This document shows, piece by piece, positions 44,071 through 53,060 of a DNA stretch of 64,000 bases (its first letter is position 1; the number at the start of each line of letters is the position of its first letter). The stretch spans positions 62,001 through 126,000 of the forward strand of contig JAFWYN010000029.1 of NCBI GenBank assembly GCA_017522685.1, given 5' to 3'. A program made the position numbers and the translations under genes. This DNA is from Lachnospiraceae bacterium (GTDB lineage Bacteria; Bacillota_A; Clostridia; Lachnospirales; Lachnospiraceae). The notes beneath the pieces are model-generated. The model was not told the DNA's origin. It saw only the letters and a program-made list of their open reading frames with translations, and did not search any database.

Positions 44071-46680
44071 ATGAAAAAGGAAAAATCAGTAAAAACAAAA
44101 AAGTCAAATAAAGTAATGACTTCCATTTTAAATCTGGTTAAGCGTTGGGCATTCCCCGTGATTCTGTGTGCAATTATCGGTGTTGGTATCTTTTATGTAG
44201 TAAATCATAAAGATGCAGTAGAAGAGGAAGCAATCACAGAAATAAAGGGATATGACGGAGATGGTCAGCCCATCGTTTTGGAAAATGATGCATTAAAGCT
44301 GACTTTGGATACCACAACCACTCAGTTTCAGCTGTTGGTAAAGGACAGCGGAAAGATTTGGTATTCCAATCCCGTAAACGCTGCCAATGACCCTATGGCA
44401 TTGGGAACAGATAAAGAGTTATTACAGTCAACCTTGAATGTAACACATAGTGTACAGTCAGGTTTGGAAACAGTTTACAATAACTACAGATATAGTATCA
44501 GAAACGGACTTTACGAGATTCAGTATGAGCCCGGAAGCAATTCAGTAAGAATTGATTATTCTCTCGGTGATATCGAAAGAGAATATATCGTTCCTCCCGT
44601 TTTGACTGTTGCCGAGTATGACGAATGGTGCAGCAAAATGGAAAAGAAAGACACCAGAATGATGGATGAATATTTTAAGAAATATGACATCAACAAACTG
44701 GGTAAGAAGGATAACAAGGAAGAACTTTTAGCAAACTACCCCATGCTGGAGACAGAGGTATGTTACGTACTTCGTGAAACCACAAAGGGTAAGGTGCGAG
44801 TAACACTTGAAGAGATTTTCGCATCTGTCGGTTATACCTTGGAAGATTATGCAGAGCATAAGACACGTTCCAATGCTACCAATACATCTGATAAGCCTAT
44901 CTTCGGTGCAAGTATTATTTACAGCCTGGTAGGAAATGAACTGGTAGTAGAGGTACCTGTTGATAGCTTGATATACAAGGAAGATACTCCTATTACAGCG
45001 GTAACTCCCCTTCCTTACTTCGGAGCAGGCGGTTCCGAGGACGAAGGCTTCCTGTTTATTCCGGAAGGCGGCGGTAGCCTTATTCACTTCAATAATGGTA
45101 AGGTGGCACAGCCCAATTATGCAGCTAATGTATACGGCTGGGATTATGGTTTGTTCCGTGATTCCGTGGTACATAATACAAAGACCTATTTCAATACCTA
45201 TGGTATTGCAAGCGGAGAGGATTCCTTCCTCTGTATTTTGGATGATGGTGCTGCTTATGCATCTATCCAGGCAGATATCGGTGGCAAGACCCATTCCTAC
45301 AACTTTGTAAACTCAAAGTACGCAGTAGCTACCAGAGAAAAGTATGATGTAGGTCAGATCGCAAATACAGATATCTATGTATATCTGGAAGATTTGCCGG
45401 ATGAAGTTTTCACCCAGAGATATCGTTTTATCAATTCCAACAGCTATGTAGATATGGCTAAGGAATATCAGAACTATTTATTCGAAGAGTACGGTGATGT
45501 ACTTACTAAGAATACTGACACCTCTACACCTGTTGCATTCGAGATCGTAGGTGCGGTAGATAAGGTTCGTCAGGTATTGGGTGTTCCTGTTTCAAGACCT
45601 TTGAAACTGACTACTTATAAAGAAGCAACTGAGATGATTAAGGAATTGAAGGCAGACGGTATTGAAAATATGTCTGTGAAATATACCGGATGGTGTAACG
45701 GTGGTGTACAGCAGGAATACTTAGAGAAAGTTAAGCTTATTTCAGCACTTGGTAACAAGAAGGATATGAAGAATCTTTCCGATACCGCAAGTCAGCTGGG
45801 TGTAGACCTTTATTTAAACGGTGTTACACAGTATGCATATAACAGCAATCTTTTAGATGGTTTCTTCTCTTACTCTGATGCAGCTAAGTTCATCAGTAAG
45901 GAAAGAGCTGAATTATATGAATACAGTGCAGTAACTTATGCAGCAAGAGAAGGCGGTAAGTCATTCTATCTGTTACATACAGATATCGCACATCAGATGA
46001 TGGATAATCTGGTAGCTGAAGCAAACAAATATAAGACCGGCGTATCCTTCCAGGAAGTTGGTAAGGAGCTGGCATCTGACTTCTACAAGAAAGACATCAG
46101 CTACAGACAGGATGTTATGGAGGAGCAGGTAGAGAAGCTGAAAAACATTAAGGCTTCCGGCACCAAGGTTATGATTAATCTTGGTAACAGCTATGCAGCA
46201 CCTTACAGTGATATGATTACCAATATGGATTTGAAGGGTAGTAAGGATACCTTAATTGATGAAGCAGTACCTTTCTATCAGTTAGCAATCCATGGATTTG
46301 TTAACTATACCGGATACCCTATCAATATTTCCGGCAACGAAGTAGATGAAGTTTTACTGGCTGCTGAGTATGGTGCAGGCTTATCCTTCACATTCATGAA
46401 GGAATCAGCATTTGCACTGCAGAAAACATTGTATACCGAGTATTATGGTTCTGAATATGCTGCTTGGCATGACAGAATGCTTGATATTTACAATCGATAC
46501 AATTCCGAGCTTAAGCATACCTTTAATCAACAGATGGTCGACCATGACAATATAACGGTAGAGTTATCCTGCACAACCTATGAAGATGGCACCAAGGTTT
46601 ATGTAAACTACGGACATGAGGATGCAAAAACTGAAGATGGCATTGTGGTTCCTGCAAAGGATTTCAAGGTAATTCGTTAA
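44071..46680 (+). CDS. DUF5696 family membrane-anchored protein
   Basis: The protein has 869 residues, with AGGAG before ATG 44071. A basic cytoplasmic N-terminus (about 1-28) leads to one membrane helix (about 29-47), and the rest is extracellular. It begins with VLENDALKLTLDTTTTQFQL and KIWYSNP, a pattern seen in DUF5696 proteins that sit beside sugar ABC transporters. The middle to C-terminal part (about 480-770) looks like an alpha/beta-barrel of glycosidase type (MSVKYTGWCNGG, LGVDLYLNGVTQYA, HGFVNYTGYPINISGNEVDE). A catalytic role is possible but unproven. It is encoded between two permease pairs. Confidence 0.8.
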   Translation: MKKEKSVKTKKSNKVMTSILNLVKRWAFPVILCAIIGVGIFYVVNHKDAVEEEAITEIKGYDGDGQPIVLENDALKLTLDTTTTQFQLLVKDSGKIWYSNPVNAANDPMALGTDKELLQSTLNVTHSVQSGLETVYNNYRYSIRNGLYEIQYEPGSNSVRIDYSLGDIEREYIVPPVLTVAEYDEWCSKMEKKDTRMMDEYFKKYDINKLGKKDNKEELLANYPMLETEVCYVLRETTKGKVRVTLEEIFASVGYTLEDYAEHKTRSNATNTSDKPIFGASIIYSLVGNELVVEVPVDSLIYKEDTPITAVTPLPYFGAGGSEDEGFLFIPEGGGSLIHFNNGKVAQPNYAANVYGWDYGLFRDSVVHNTKTYFNTYGIASGEDSFLCILDDGAAYASIQADIGGKTHSYNFVNSKYAVATREKYDVGQIANTDIYVYLEDLPDEVFTQRYRFINSNSYVDMAKEYQNYLFEEYGDVLTKNTDTSTPVAFEIVGAVDKVRQVLGVPVSRPLKLTTYKEATEMIKELKADGIENMSVKYTGWCNGGVQQEYLEKVKLISALGNKKDMKNLSDTASQLGVDLYLNGVTQYAYNSNLLDGFFSYSDAAKFISKERAELYEYSAVTYAAREGGKSFYLLHTDIAHQMMDNLVAEANKYKTGVSFQEVGKELASDFYKKDISYRQDVMEEQVEKLKNIKASGTKVMINLGNSYAAPYSDMITNMDLKGSKDTLIDEAVPFYQLAIHGFVNYTGYPINISGNEVDEVLLAAEYGAGLSFTFMKESAFALQKTLYTEYYGSEYAAWHDRMLDIYNRYNSELKHTFNQQMVDHDNITVELSCTTYEDGTKVYVNYGHEDAKTEDGIVVPAKDFKVIR

Positions 46681-46720
46681 TTTGTTATTGTAGAATATTT
46701 CATTAGAAAGGGTTATTGTT

Positions 46721-47629
46721 ATGAAGAAGCAAAAGAATAAATTAGCTGGTCTTCAAAAGCGTAAAGCAATATCGGGATACCTGTTCATATCACCGTTCAT
46801 AATCGGTTTCCTTGTATTTATGGTGAAGCCTCTGGCACAGTCATTATACATGAGCTTTTGTGAAGTGTTATTGGGTCCCGGCCAGTTTGAACCGGTCTAT
46901 AGAGGTTTAGAAAACTATAAGCAGGCATTTTTGGTTGATCCTGATTTCAACTCCATGCTACTTACTGAATTGGGAAGAATGTTTGTATACTCCCTGGCTA
47001 TCATGGTATTCAGTTTCTTTGTTGCCTTGATACTGAATCAGGAATTTAAGGGACGTGCATTGGTGCGTGCGATTTTCTTCCTTCCCGTTATTCTTTCCTC
47101 CGGTGTTATCATCGGTCTGGAAGAGAATAACTCCCTGATGGCACAGTTGGCAGATACTATTGAAATGTCAACCTCAGGTGTGAGCGTGACCGCAGTTTTG
47201 GAAGAATTACTGAGAACCGCAAATGTTGGTATCAAAGTATTCGAAAAGGTTTTTGAAGTTATTGATAATATTTATGATGTGGCAATTATGTCCGGTATCC
47301 AGATTATCATCTTCCTTTCCGGATTACAGACCATATCATCCAGTATGTACGAAGCAGCCAGCATCGAAGGCTGTACCAAGTGGGAAAGCCTTTGGAAGAT
47401 TACCTTCCCTATGGTTAGTTCACTGCTTCTTGTAAACTGGGTATATACCATTATCGATTTCTGTATGAGAACCGATAATCAGGTAATTAAGAAAATATCC
47501 ACAGAAATGGTTACAAAGCAGCAGTACGGTTTTGCGTCAGCGCTATCGTGGGTATATTTCCTGGTTGTAATACTGTATGTAGGTATTACTTCTCTTATCA
47601 TTTCTAAGGGGGTATACTATTATGACTAA
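46721..47629 (+). CDS. Sugar ABC importer permease, MalF type (pair 2)
   Basis: The protein has 302 residues with AAAGGG upstream. It opens with KAISGYLFISPFIIGFLVFMV, typical of MalF-like subunits. The EAA loop is EAASIEGCTKWESLWKITFP (about 214-233). An insert of about 50 residues (about 130-190: MSTSGVSVTAVLEELLRTAN) lies between the middle helices, which is longer than in pair 1. It is coupled to its partner by an 8-base overlap. Like pair 1, it lacks a dedicated ATPase. Confidence 0.92.
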   Translation: MKKQKNKLAGLQKRKAISGYLFISPFIIGFLVFMVKPLAQSLYMSFCEVLLGPGQFEPVYRGLENYKQAFLVDPDFNSMLLTELGRMFVYSLAIMVFSFFVALILNQEFKGRALVRAIFFLPVILSSGVIIGLEENNSLMAQLADTIEMSTSGVSVTAVLEELLRTANVGIKVFEKVFEVIDNIYDVAIMSGIQIIIFLSGLQTISSSMYEAASIEGCTKWESLWKITFPMVSSLLLVNWVYTIIDFCMRTDNQVIKKISTEMVTKQQYGFASALSWVYFLVVILYVGITSLIISKGVYYYD

Positions 47630-48623
47630 GACAAAAGTTAAGAGTGCAGATAACTTCTGGGAAAGAAACCGAAAATCAGAAGGATATTTATTTAAGAGAA
47701 CCATGTTAAACTGGGGTATCAGCATCTGCCGATTCATCCTTCTCTTTGGTATGTGCTTCCTGATTTTGCAGCCTATATTGAATAAGATTTCTGTCAGCTT
47801 CATGACAGAATCTGACCTTTACAATCCGATTGTTATTAACATTCCGGAAAACTTCACCACAGAGAACTACCAGATGGCAGCTACTCTGATGAAGTACGGG
47901 GAGGCTTTAAAGAACTCCATGATTATTTCCGTAACGATTGCTTTATTACAGATTGCAGTATGTACTCTGGTAGGTTACGGATTTGCAAGATTTGAATTCC
48001 CTTTAAAGAAATTCTGGTTTGCATGTGTAATGATGGTTATTTTGGTTCCCCCTCAGACCATTTCCAACTCACTTCACTTACACTTCAGATACTTTGATGT
48101 GTTCGGTATTTTTGAAGCAGTTAAGGGTCAGGCAATCAACCTGAGAGGTTCTAAGATTCCTTACTACCTGATGAGTGCAGGTTGTATGGGTCTGAAAAAT
48201 GGTTTGTATATTTACATGATTCGTCAGTTCTTCCGTACCATTCCTAAGGATTTGGAAGAAGCAGCATACGTAGACGGATGCGGTACTTTGAAGACCTTCG
48301 TACGTATCATGCTTCCGGAAGGAAAGCCGATTTTAACCTCTTGTTTCCTGTTTGCATTTGTATGGCAGTGGACAGATGGTTTCTACTCCAGATTGTTCCT
48401 CGGAAATACTCAGCTGGTAAGTACCGGTTTATCCCGTATCGTAGACAGCTTGGGTGCATTCCTGATGAAGGAGCTGGGTATTAAGACTACGGTTTCCGTG
48501 GCTTATTCCAACTGTATTTTAGCTACCGGTACTTTGATGATTATCTTACCTTTAATCATCATTTACCTCTTCGCACAGCGTGCGTTTGTGGAAAGTATCA
48601 GTAGTTCCGGTATTAAAATGTAA
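47622..48623 (+). CDS. Sugar ABC importer permease, MalG type (pair 2)
   Basis: The protein has 333 residues, starting inside the previous gene. A hydrophilic tail of about 30 residues precedes the first helix. The EAA loop reads EEAAYVDGCGTLKTFVRIML (about 206-225), and the C-terminus is FVESISSSGIKM, as usual for MalG subunits. The solute-binding lipoprotein 170 bp downstream (48794) is the probable partner of this pair, although it has its own promoter. Confidence 0.92.
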   Translation: MTKTKVKSADNFWERNRKSEGYLFKRTMLNWGISICRFILLFGMCFLILQPILNKISVSFMTESDLYNPIVINIPENFTTENYQMAATLMKYGEALKNSMIISVTIALLQIAVCTLVGYGFARFEFPLKKFWFACVMMVILVPPQTISNSLHLHFRYFDVFGIFEAVKGQAINLRGSKIPYYLMSAGCMGLKNGLYIYMIRQFFRTIPKDLEEAAYVDGCGTLKTFVRIMLPEGKPILTSCFLFAFVWQWTDGFYSRLFLGNTQLVSTGLSRIVDSLGAFLMKELGIKTTVSVAYSNCILATGTLMIILPLIIIYLFAQRAFVESISSSGIKM

Positions 48624-48632
48624 TATCTTGTG

Positions 48633-48677
48633 GCGAAATGTACAAAAATTACTACATTTTGTAATTGTACATTTCGC
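48633..48677. repeat. Inverted repeat overlapping the -35 box of the binding-protein promoter
   Basis: GCGAAATGTACAA (48633-48645) and TTGTACATTTCGC (48665-48677) are exact 13-base inverted repeats, with inner ATTAC/GTAAT adding pairs. The right arm contains the TTGTAC -35 box. It could end the permease transcript as a hairpin, or be a protein site controlling the next promoter; there is no T-run. Confidence 0.6.
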
Positions 48678-48693
48678 AAACATGTGTTATAAT
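48665..48693 (+). promoter_or_regulatory. Promoter of the solute-binding lipoprotein gene
   Basis: TTGTAC (48665-48670), a 17-base spacer and consensus TATAAT (48688-48693). It gives a leader of roughly 90 bases before ATG 48794, consistent with independent high expression of a binding protein. Confidence 0.75.
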
Positions 48694-48710
48694 GTACATG
48701 ATATGAATTA

Positions 48711-48750
48711 CGAAAGCGTTTCGGAGTAACCCGGAAAATGATCTCCGAAA
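48711..48750 (+). promoter_or_regulatory. Leader palindrome and competing hairpin
   Basis: CGAAA-GCG-TTTCG (48711-48723) is a LacI-operator-like palindrome just after the transcription start. TTTCGGAG (48719-48726) can instead pair with CTCCGAAA (48743-48750). The two structures share TTTCG, so in RNA they exclude each other. The simplest reading is a repressor site, and an RNA switch is a weaker alternative. Confidence 0.5.
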
Positions 48751-48793
48751 GGATGGCGAGTAGTAGATTTATATATTTTAAGGAGGAAAAAAA

Positions 48794-50260
48794 ATGAAAA
48801 GTAAGATGTTTAAGAAACTGATGGCAGCTTCTTTAGCAGCAGTTATGACTGTTAGCTTTGCCGGATGTGGCGAGAAGACTGAACCTACTGACGGAAGCAC
48901 AGCAGCTCCTAGCGACAGCGCATCAACACCTGCTGCTGATGGTAGCACTTCTGCACCTGTTGAAGAAGATTTGGGCGCTTATACCATTATCAACGATCCT
49001 GCAACCGGCAAGCCTTATGACTTGGGCGGCATGGAAATCATCATCCGTGACTGGTGGTCTCCTGAAGAAGCAGCTGAACCTAATGGTGCTTTCGAAGAAG
49101 CAAGAGCAGAATATCGTGAATGGATCCAGGAAACCTATAACTTCAAGATCAGAGAACTTGGTATGGGTGACTGGGGCTCTAACCCTCAGGACTTCGTAGA
49201 TTACGTTACCACCGATGGTGATGATGTTAACTATGTATTTACTCTTCGTGCTGACCCGGCTATTACTTCAGCTATGGGTAACAACTTAATGTATGACTGG
49301 TCTTCACTTGATTGTATCGACCTTTCTGAATCTAAGTGGCAGAAGAACAAGCTTCATGAGAAGTATACTTTCCAGGGTAAGGTTGCAGCTGTAAATGCTG
49401 GTTATCCTGAACCTCGTTGTGGTATCTACTTCAACAAGAGATTATTAACTGACGCAGGTATCGATCCTGAAAGCCTTTACGATTTACAGGCATCTGGCGA
49501 CTGGACATGGTCTGCATGGACAGATATGATGGCGAAGGTTCAGCGTGATATCAACAACGACGGTCAGATCGACGTTTATGGTTTCGACGCTAACTATGGT
49601 ATTCCTGTATCTGCAGCAGTTGCATCTAACAACTCTGAATACGTAAGCAATGACAATGGTACCTTCGTTTACAGATTTGAAGATCCTGCTACCGTTGAAG
49701 CACTTGAGTGGATGGTAGAAAACTTCAAGAACTATGCACTTGTTAGACCTGCTGATGCTCAGTGGGATTACTACAAGGAAGCATTCAAGAACGGTCAGGT
49801 AGCATTCATGCCTGATGAAGCATACTGTGGTGGCCCTAACGGCTTCTTAATGGATATGGTTGACGAAATCGGTTTCGTTGCATTCCCTAAGGGACCTCAG
49901 GCAACTGATTACAACAACTGGTGGAATGATAACCTTAAGGCTATCCCTGCTTGCTACGATGAAGACAGAGCATGGAAGATCGCATTCGCTTACAACCTGT
50001 GGACAGAAGATACACCTGGTTACGAAGATGAATTAGACCTTTCACCTTACAGAAACTACAACTTTGACTCTAGAGCAGTTGATGAGACCATCGTTATGAT
50101 GTCTGAAAAGGGTGCTGTTACATATCATGATTCTATTCCGGATCTTGACATGGGTGCTCCTTTCCTTTACAACTTCGGTTCTTGGACTGTAGTATCTGAA
50201 GTACTTGATGGTGTAAGAGATTCTTACAAGGCTTATATTGACGCAGCTAACGGCAAGTAA
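48794..50260 (+). CDS. Extracellular solute-binding lipoprotein 1
   Basis: The protein has 488 residues, with AAGGAGG before ATG 48794. The lipoprotein signal ends in FAGC (Cys25), followed by a Ser/Thr/Ala-rich linker (about 30-60). The binding domain runs from about 75 and includes MEIIIRDWWS and a late Trp-rich segment (NNWWNDNLKAIPACYD). It is a family 1 type sugar-binding protein, probably for oligosaccharides. Its close paralogue lies at 53978-55639. It probably feeds the permease pair immediately upstream. Codon use is highly biased to one synonymous set compared with neighbours, suggesting high expression. Confidence 0.92.
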   Translation: MKSKMFKKLMAASLAAVMTVSFAGCGEKTEPTDGSTAAPSDSASTPAADGSTSAPVEEDLGAYTIINDPATGKPYDLGGMEIIIRDWWSPEEAAEPNGAFEEARAEYREWIQETYNFKIRELGMGDWGSNPQDFVDYVTTDGDDVNYVFTLRADPAITSAMGNNLMYDWSSLDCIDLSESKWQKNKLHEKYTFQGKVAAVNAGYPEPRCGIYFNKRLLTDAGIDPESLYDLQASGDWTWSAWTDMMAKVQRDINNDGQIDVYGFDANYGIPVSAAVASNNSEYVSNDNGTFVYRFEDPATVEALEWMVENFKNYALVRPADAQWDYYKEAFKNGQVAFMPDEAYCGGPNGFLMDMVDEIGFVAFPKGPQATDYNNWWNDNLKAIPACYDEDRAWKIAFAYNLWTEDTPGYEDELDLSPYRNYNFDSRAVDETIVMMSEKGAVTYHDSIPDLDMGAPFLYNFGSWTVVSEVLDGVRDSYKAYIDAANGK

Positions 50261-50295
50261 TTCATTTTTCAAACTTAATATTTGATAAAAGTAAT

Positions 50296-50332
50296 TAGGG
50301 GTGGTGTTTTCCGGGCGCCATCCCTATTTATC
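50296..50332 (+). terminator. Intrinsic terminator after solute-binding lipoprotein 1
   Basis: TAGGGGTGGTG (50296-50306) pairs with CGCCATCCCTA (50316-50326) over 11 positions with two wobbles, followed by TTTATCTT. Confidence 0.8.
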
Positions 50333-50429
50333 TTAATTCATGTATTGGGTCAGAGTTTTTTTGATGTTTTTAATCTACTTTAAAGGCATGAGAAATACTT
50401 TGAATATAATATATGACGGAGGAAAAAAT

Positions 50430-52010
50430 ATGTCTATTTATGCAAAAAATCCTATTATGCCGGGCTTTTATCCGGACCCTTCCATTTGTGCTGTGGGAGA
50501 AGATTATTACCTGATTAACTCAACCTTTGCTTATTTCCCGGGCTTATCCCTGATGCATAGCAAGGACTTGGTACATTGGGAGCAGATTGGTAATGTTATG
50601 GACCGTAATTCCCAGTTGCCTTTGATGAAGGCAGGTCATTCACAGGGATTGTTCGCGCCTACCATCCGTTATCATGAGGGTGTGTTCTATGTAATATGTA
50701 CCAACGTATCCCATGGGGGCAACTATATTGTAACAGCTACCAATCCGGAAGGACCCTGGTCTGAGCCTTATTATTTAGAGGGTGCCGACGGTATTGATCC
50801 CAGCTTGTTCTTTGACGATGACGGCAGATGCTATTACATCGGTACTCATCCCAATCCGGACGGTGTAAAGTACAACGGCGACTGGTATATCTATATCCAG
50901 GAAGTGGATATTAAGAATATGAAGCTTATCGGCGAACACAAGAATGTGTGGAATGGCGCCATGAAGGGCGTTCATTGGCCGGAAGGACCTCATATTTACA
51001 AGAAAGACGATTATTATTACATTATGCATGCAGAAGGCGGTACAGGCCCTGAGCATGCGGTAACTATCTGCAGAAGTAAGGATATCTGGGGACCCTATGA
51101 GAATAATTTCTGCAATCCCATTCTGACTCACAGACATTTGGGATTTGATTATCCCATCAAATATGTGGGACATGCTGACTTGATTGAAACACCTGCAGGC
51201 GAATGGTTTATGACCATGCTGGCAGTACGCCCCATCGAAGGTTTTACCACCATGGGACGTGAAACCTTCTTAGCTAAGGTGACTTGGGAAAATGGTTGGC
51301 CAGTTGTAAATCCGGGCGTAGGAATCCTTACAGATACTGTAGAAATTAACCTGCCTGAGTGGAAGCCGGAAGAGGATCCGGATTCCTATACCAGCCGCAC
51401 CAAGCAAAAGACTTGCGTACCCGGTAGCAACAGAACCTATGACTTTACCAAGATGGAAGTATTGGGCGATGAATTCCTAATGCTTCGTAATCCTAAGGAT
51501 GATATGTATTCTTTGGCAAATGCCGAAGGATTAGCACTTAAGTTTGATACCGTAACCTTAAAGGAATTGGATAGTCCTTCCTTTGTGGGTATCAGACAGC
51601 AACATCACAAGTTTACTGTAACCGCTGATGTATCTACCGGTGAATTGACAGCCGGCAAATATGCAGGTTTGGTGTTGCTTCAGAGCAATGAATATCATCT
51701 GAAGGCAGAGGTGTCAGGGGGCAAGGCATCCGTTATTCTTTGTGAAAACAATGTGGATGCAGTACTTGGTTCTGCAAATGTAGAAGGCGCAAAGGTGACC
51801 CTGAAGCTGAAGGTTGATGATTTAAATGCTTCTGTAAGCGTAATTGATGGAGAAAAGGAAACTGTTTTGGCAGATACCATTGATGTACGTAAGCTTTCTA
51901 CAGAAGTGGCAGGCGGTTTTGTTGGCTGTTGTATCGGTATGTATGCAGTCGCAGAAGGCGCGGCAGAAGGTGCGGCAGTGTTTACCGGACTTTCTTATAA
52001 CGCAAATTAA
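50430..52010 (+). CDS. GH43 beta-xylosidase / arabinofuranosidase (subfamily 11-like)
   Basis: The protein has 526 residues from ATG 50430 with CGGAGG upstream; 30 residues of the longer frame from 50340 are rejected. Catalytic residues are D16 (PGFYPDPSIC), D123 (DGIDPSLFFDDDG) and E185 (HWPEGPHIY). A beta-sandwich C-terminal domain (about 330-526) is the usual partner in XynB-type beta-xylosidases. There is no signal peptide, so it hydrolyses imported xylo-oligosaccharides from the non-reducing end. It lies between the first binding lipoprotein and the cysteine-motif pair, and is the best beta-xylosidase candidate here apart from GH3. Confidence 0.92.
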   Translation: MSIYAKNPIMPGFYPDPSICAVGEDYYLINSTFAYFPGLSLMHSKDLVHWEQIGNVMDRNSQLPLMKAGHSQGLFAPTIRYHEGVFYVICTNVSHGGNYIVTATNPEGPWSEPYYLEGADGIDPSLFFDDDGRCYYIGTHPNPDGVKYNGDWYIYIQEVDIKNMKLIGEHKNVWNGAMKGVHWPEGPHIYKKDDYYYIMHAEGGTGPEHAVTICRSKDIWGPYENNFCNPILTHRHLGFDYPIKYVGHADLIETPAGEWFMTMLAVRPIEGFTTMGRETFLAKVTWENGWPVVNPGVGILTDTVEINLPEWKPEEDPDSYTSRTKQKTCVPGSNRTYDFTKMEVLGDEFLMLRNPKDDMYSLANAEGLALKFDTVTLKELDSPSFVGIRQQHHKFTVTADVSTGELTAGKYAGLVLLQSNEYHLKAEVSGGKASVILCENNVDAVLGSANVEGAKVTLKLKVDDLNASVSVIDGEKETVLADTIDVRKLSTEVAGGFVGCCIGMYAVAEGAAEGAAVFTGLSYNAN

Positions 52011-52032
52011 GGAATAGGAAAGGTATGTAGTT

Positions 52033-52983
52033 ATGGAAGTAAATTTTCATTTGCCGGGTTTAAGGCAAAATTATCCGTTAAATATGCTGGTATTAAGCTT
52101 GTTGGAGCAGAAGCCGGAGGTTTTCAGAGAAGGGATTAAGATTGCATCCTTCTTTGGTGAATTCCCTTCCTCTCTTTGGAATGGCGGAAGACCTTCCAAT
52201 TATGACCAGTGTGATGCCGTTTATATCAGAAACGTCATCAAAAATATTAATGCGAAAGGTATTCCGGTACGTTACACCTATACCAATATGCTTCTGAATG
52301 AAGAGGATTGCAAGGATCCTTATTGTAACTTCTGTATGAAGGAAGCGGACAATGGTATGAATGAGGTAATGATTTTCTCCCCTATTCTGGAGAAATATAT
52401 CCGTGAGAACTATCCAAGTTTCAAGTTGAATAGCTCTACCTGTAAGGAAATCAGGGATATTGATTTGGTAAATGAGGAGTTGAAGAAGCCTTATTATCTG
52501 GTAGTATTGGATTACAATTTCAACAACAAATTCGAAGAGCTGGAGAAAATCGAGGATAAGGGAAGATGCGAGCTTTTGGTAAATACCCTGTGTATCCCCA
52601 ACTGCCCCAGACGTGGTAAGCATTACGAAAACATTGCCAAGAATCAGCGTATCATGCAGAAGAACCGTAAGATGCCTGCAGACAAGCAGATTCCTTTGGA
52701 GCACTGGTGGTGTGATTACGGCGAGTATAATTGTGTTCATACCATTCAGGGTTACAGCACTTATATTGCCCCTCAGGATATCTGGGATAAATATGTGCCC
52801 ATGGGCTTCCATCATTTCAAGATAGAGGGAAGAACAGCAAACTTATTCTCTTTGATTGATACCTATTGTCACTATTTGATTAAGCCGGAGCATCAGGGCG
52901 AGATGCGTCTTTTGCTCATTAACAATCTGGTGGCAAATAAGATTATCACCGTAAATAAGCCCAGACCATCTCATTGGCCGTAA
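52033..52983 (+). CDS. Unknown cysteine-motif protein A (paralogue of next gene)
   Basis: The protein has 316 residues and no signal peptide or membrane helix. It shares its whole length with the gene at 53061: both start with HLPGL, have WNGGR, then IPVRYTYTN or VPVRFTWTN, and a motif NTLCIPNCPRRGKHYE here and NEICYPHCPMRSQHYR there. Additional cysteines occur here (CKDPYCNFC, WWCDYGEYNC). The alternating strand/helix pattern suggests a TIM-barrel, possibly U32-peptidase-like, and the Cys motif may bind a metal or Fe-S cluster (inference). I do not recognise a family with certainty. A role linked to sugar metabolism is suggested only by position. Confidence 0.75.
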   Translation: MEVNFHLPGLRQNYPLNMLVLSLLEQKPEVFREGIKIASFFGEFPSSLWNGGRPSNYDQCDAVYIRNVIKNINAKGIPVRYTYTNMLLNEEDCKDPYCNFCMKEADNGMNEVMIFSPILEKYIRENYPSFKLNSSTCKEIRDIDLVNEELKKPYYLVVLDYNFNNKFEELEKIEDKGRCELLVNTLCIPNCPRRGKHYENIAKNQRIMQKNRKMPADKQIPLEHWWCDYGEYNCVHTIQGYSTYIAPQDIWDKYVPMGFHHFKIEGRTANLFSLIDTYCHYLIKPEHQGEMRLLLINNLVANKIITVNKPRPSHWP

Positions 52984-52993
52984 AATAGTATAA

Positions 52994-53031
52994 AAACACC
53001 CCCATTTTCGATAAACGATTTGGGGGTGTTT
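52994..53031 (+). terminator. Intrinsic terminator or attenuator between the two cysteine-motif genes
   Basis: AAACACCCCCA (52994-53004) pairs with TGGGGGTGTTT (53021-53031). The stem is strong and ends in T residues, so the second paralogue may be expressed at a lower level. Confidence 0.75.
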
Positions 53032-53060
53032 GATAAGTTTAGAAAGAGGAGCAATGCTTT

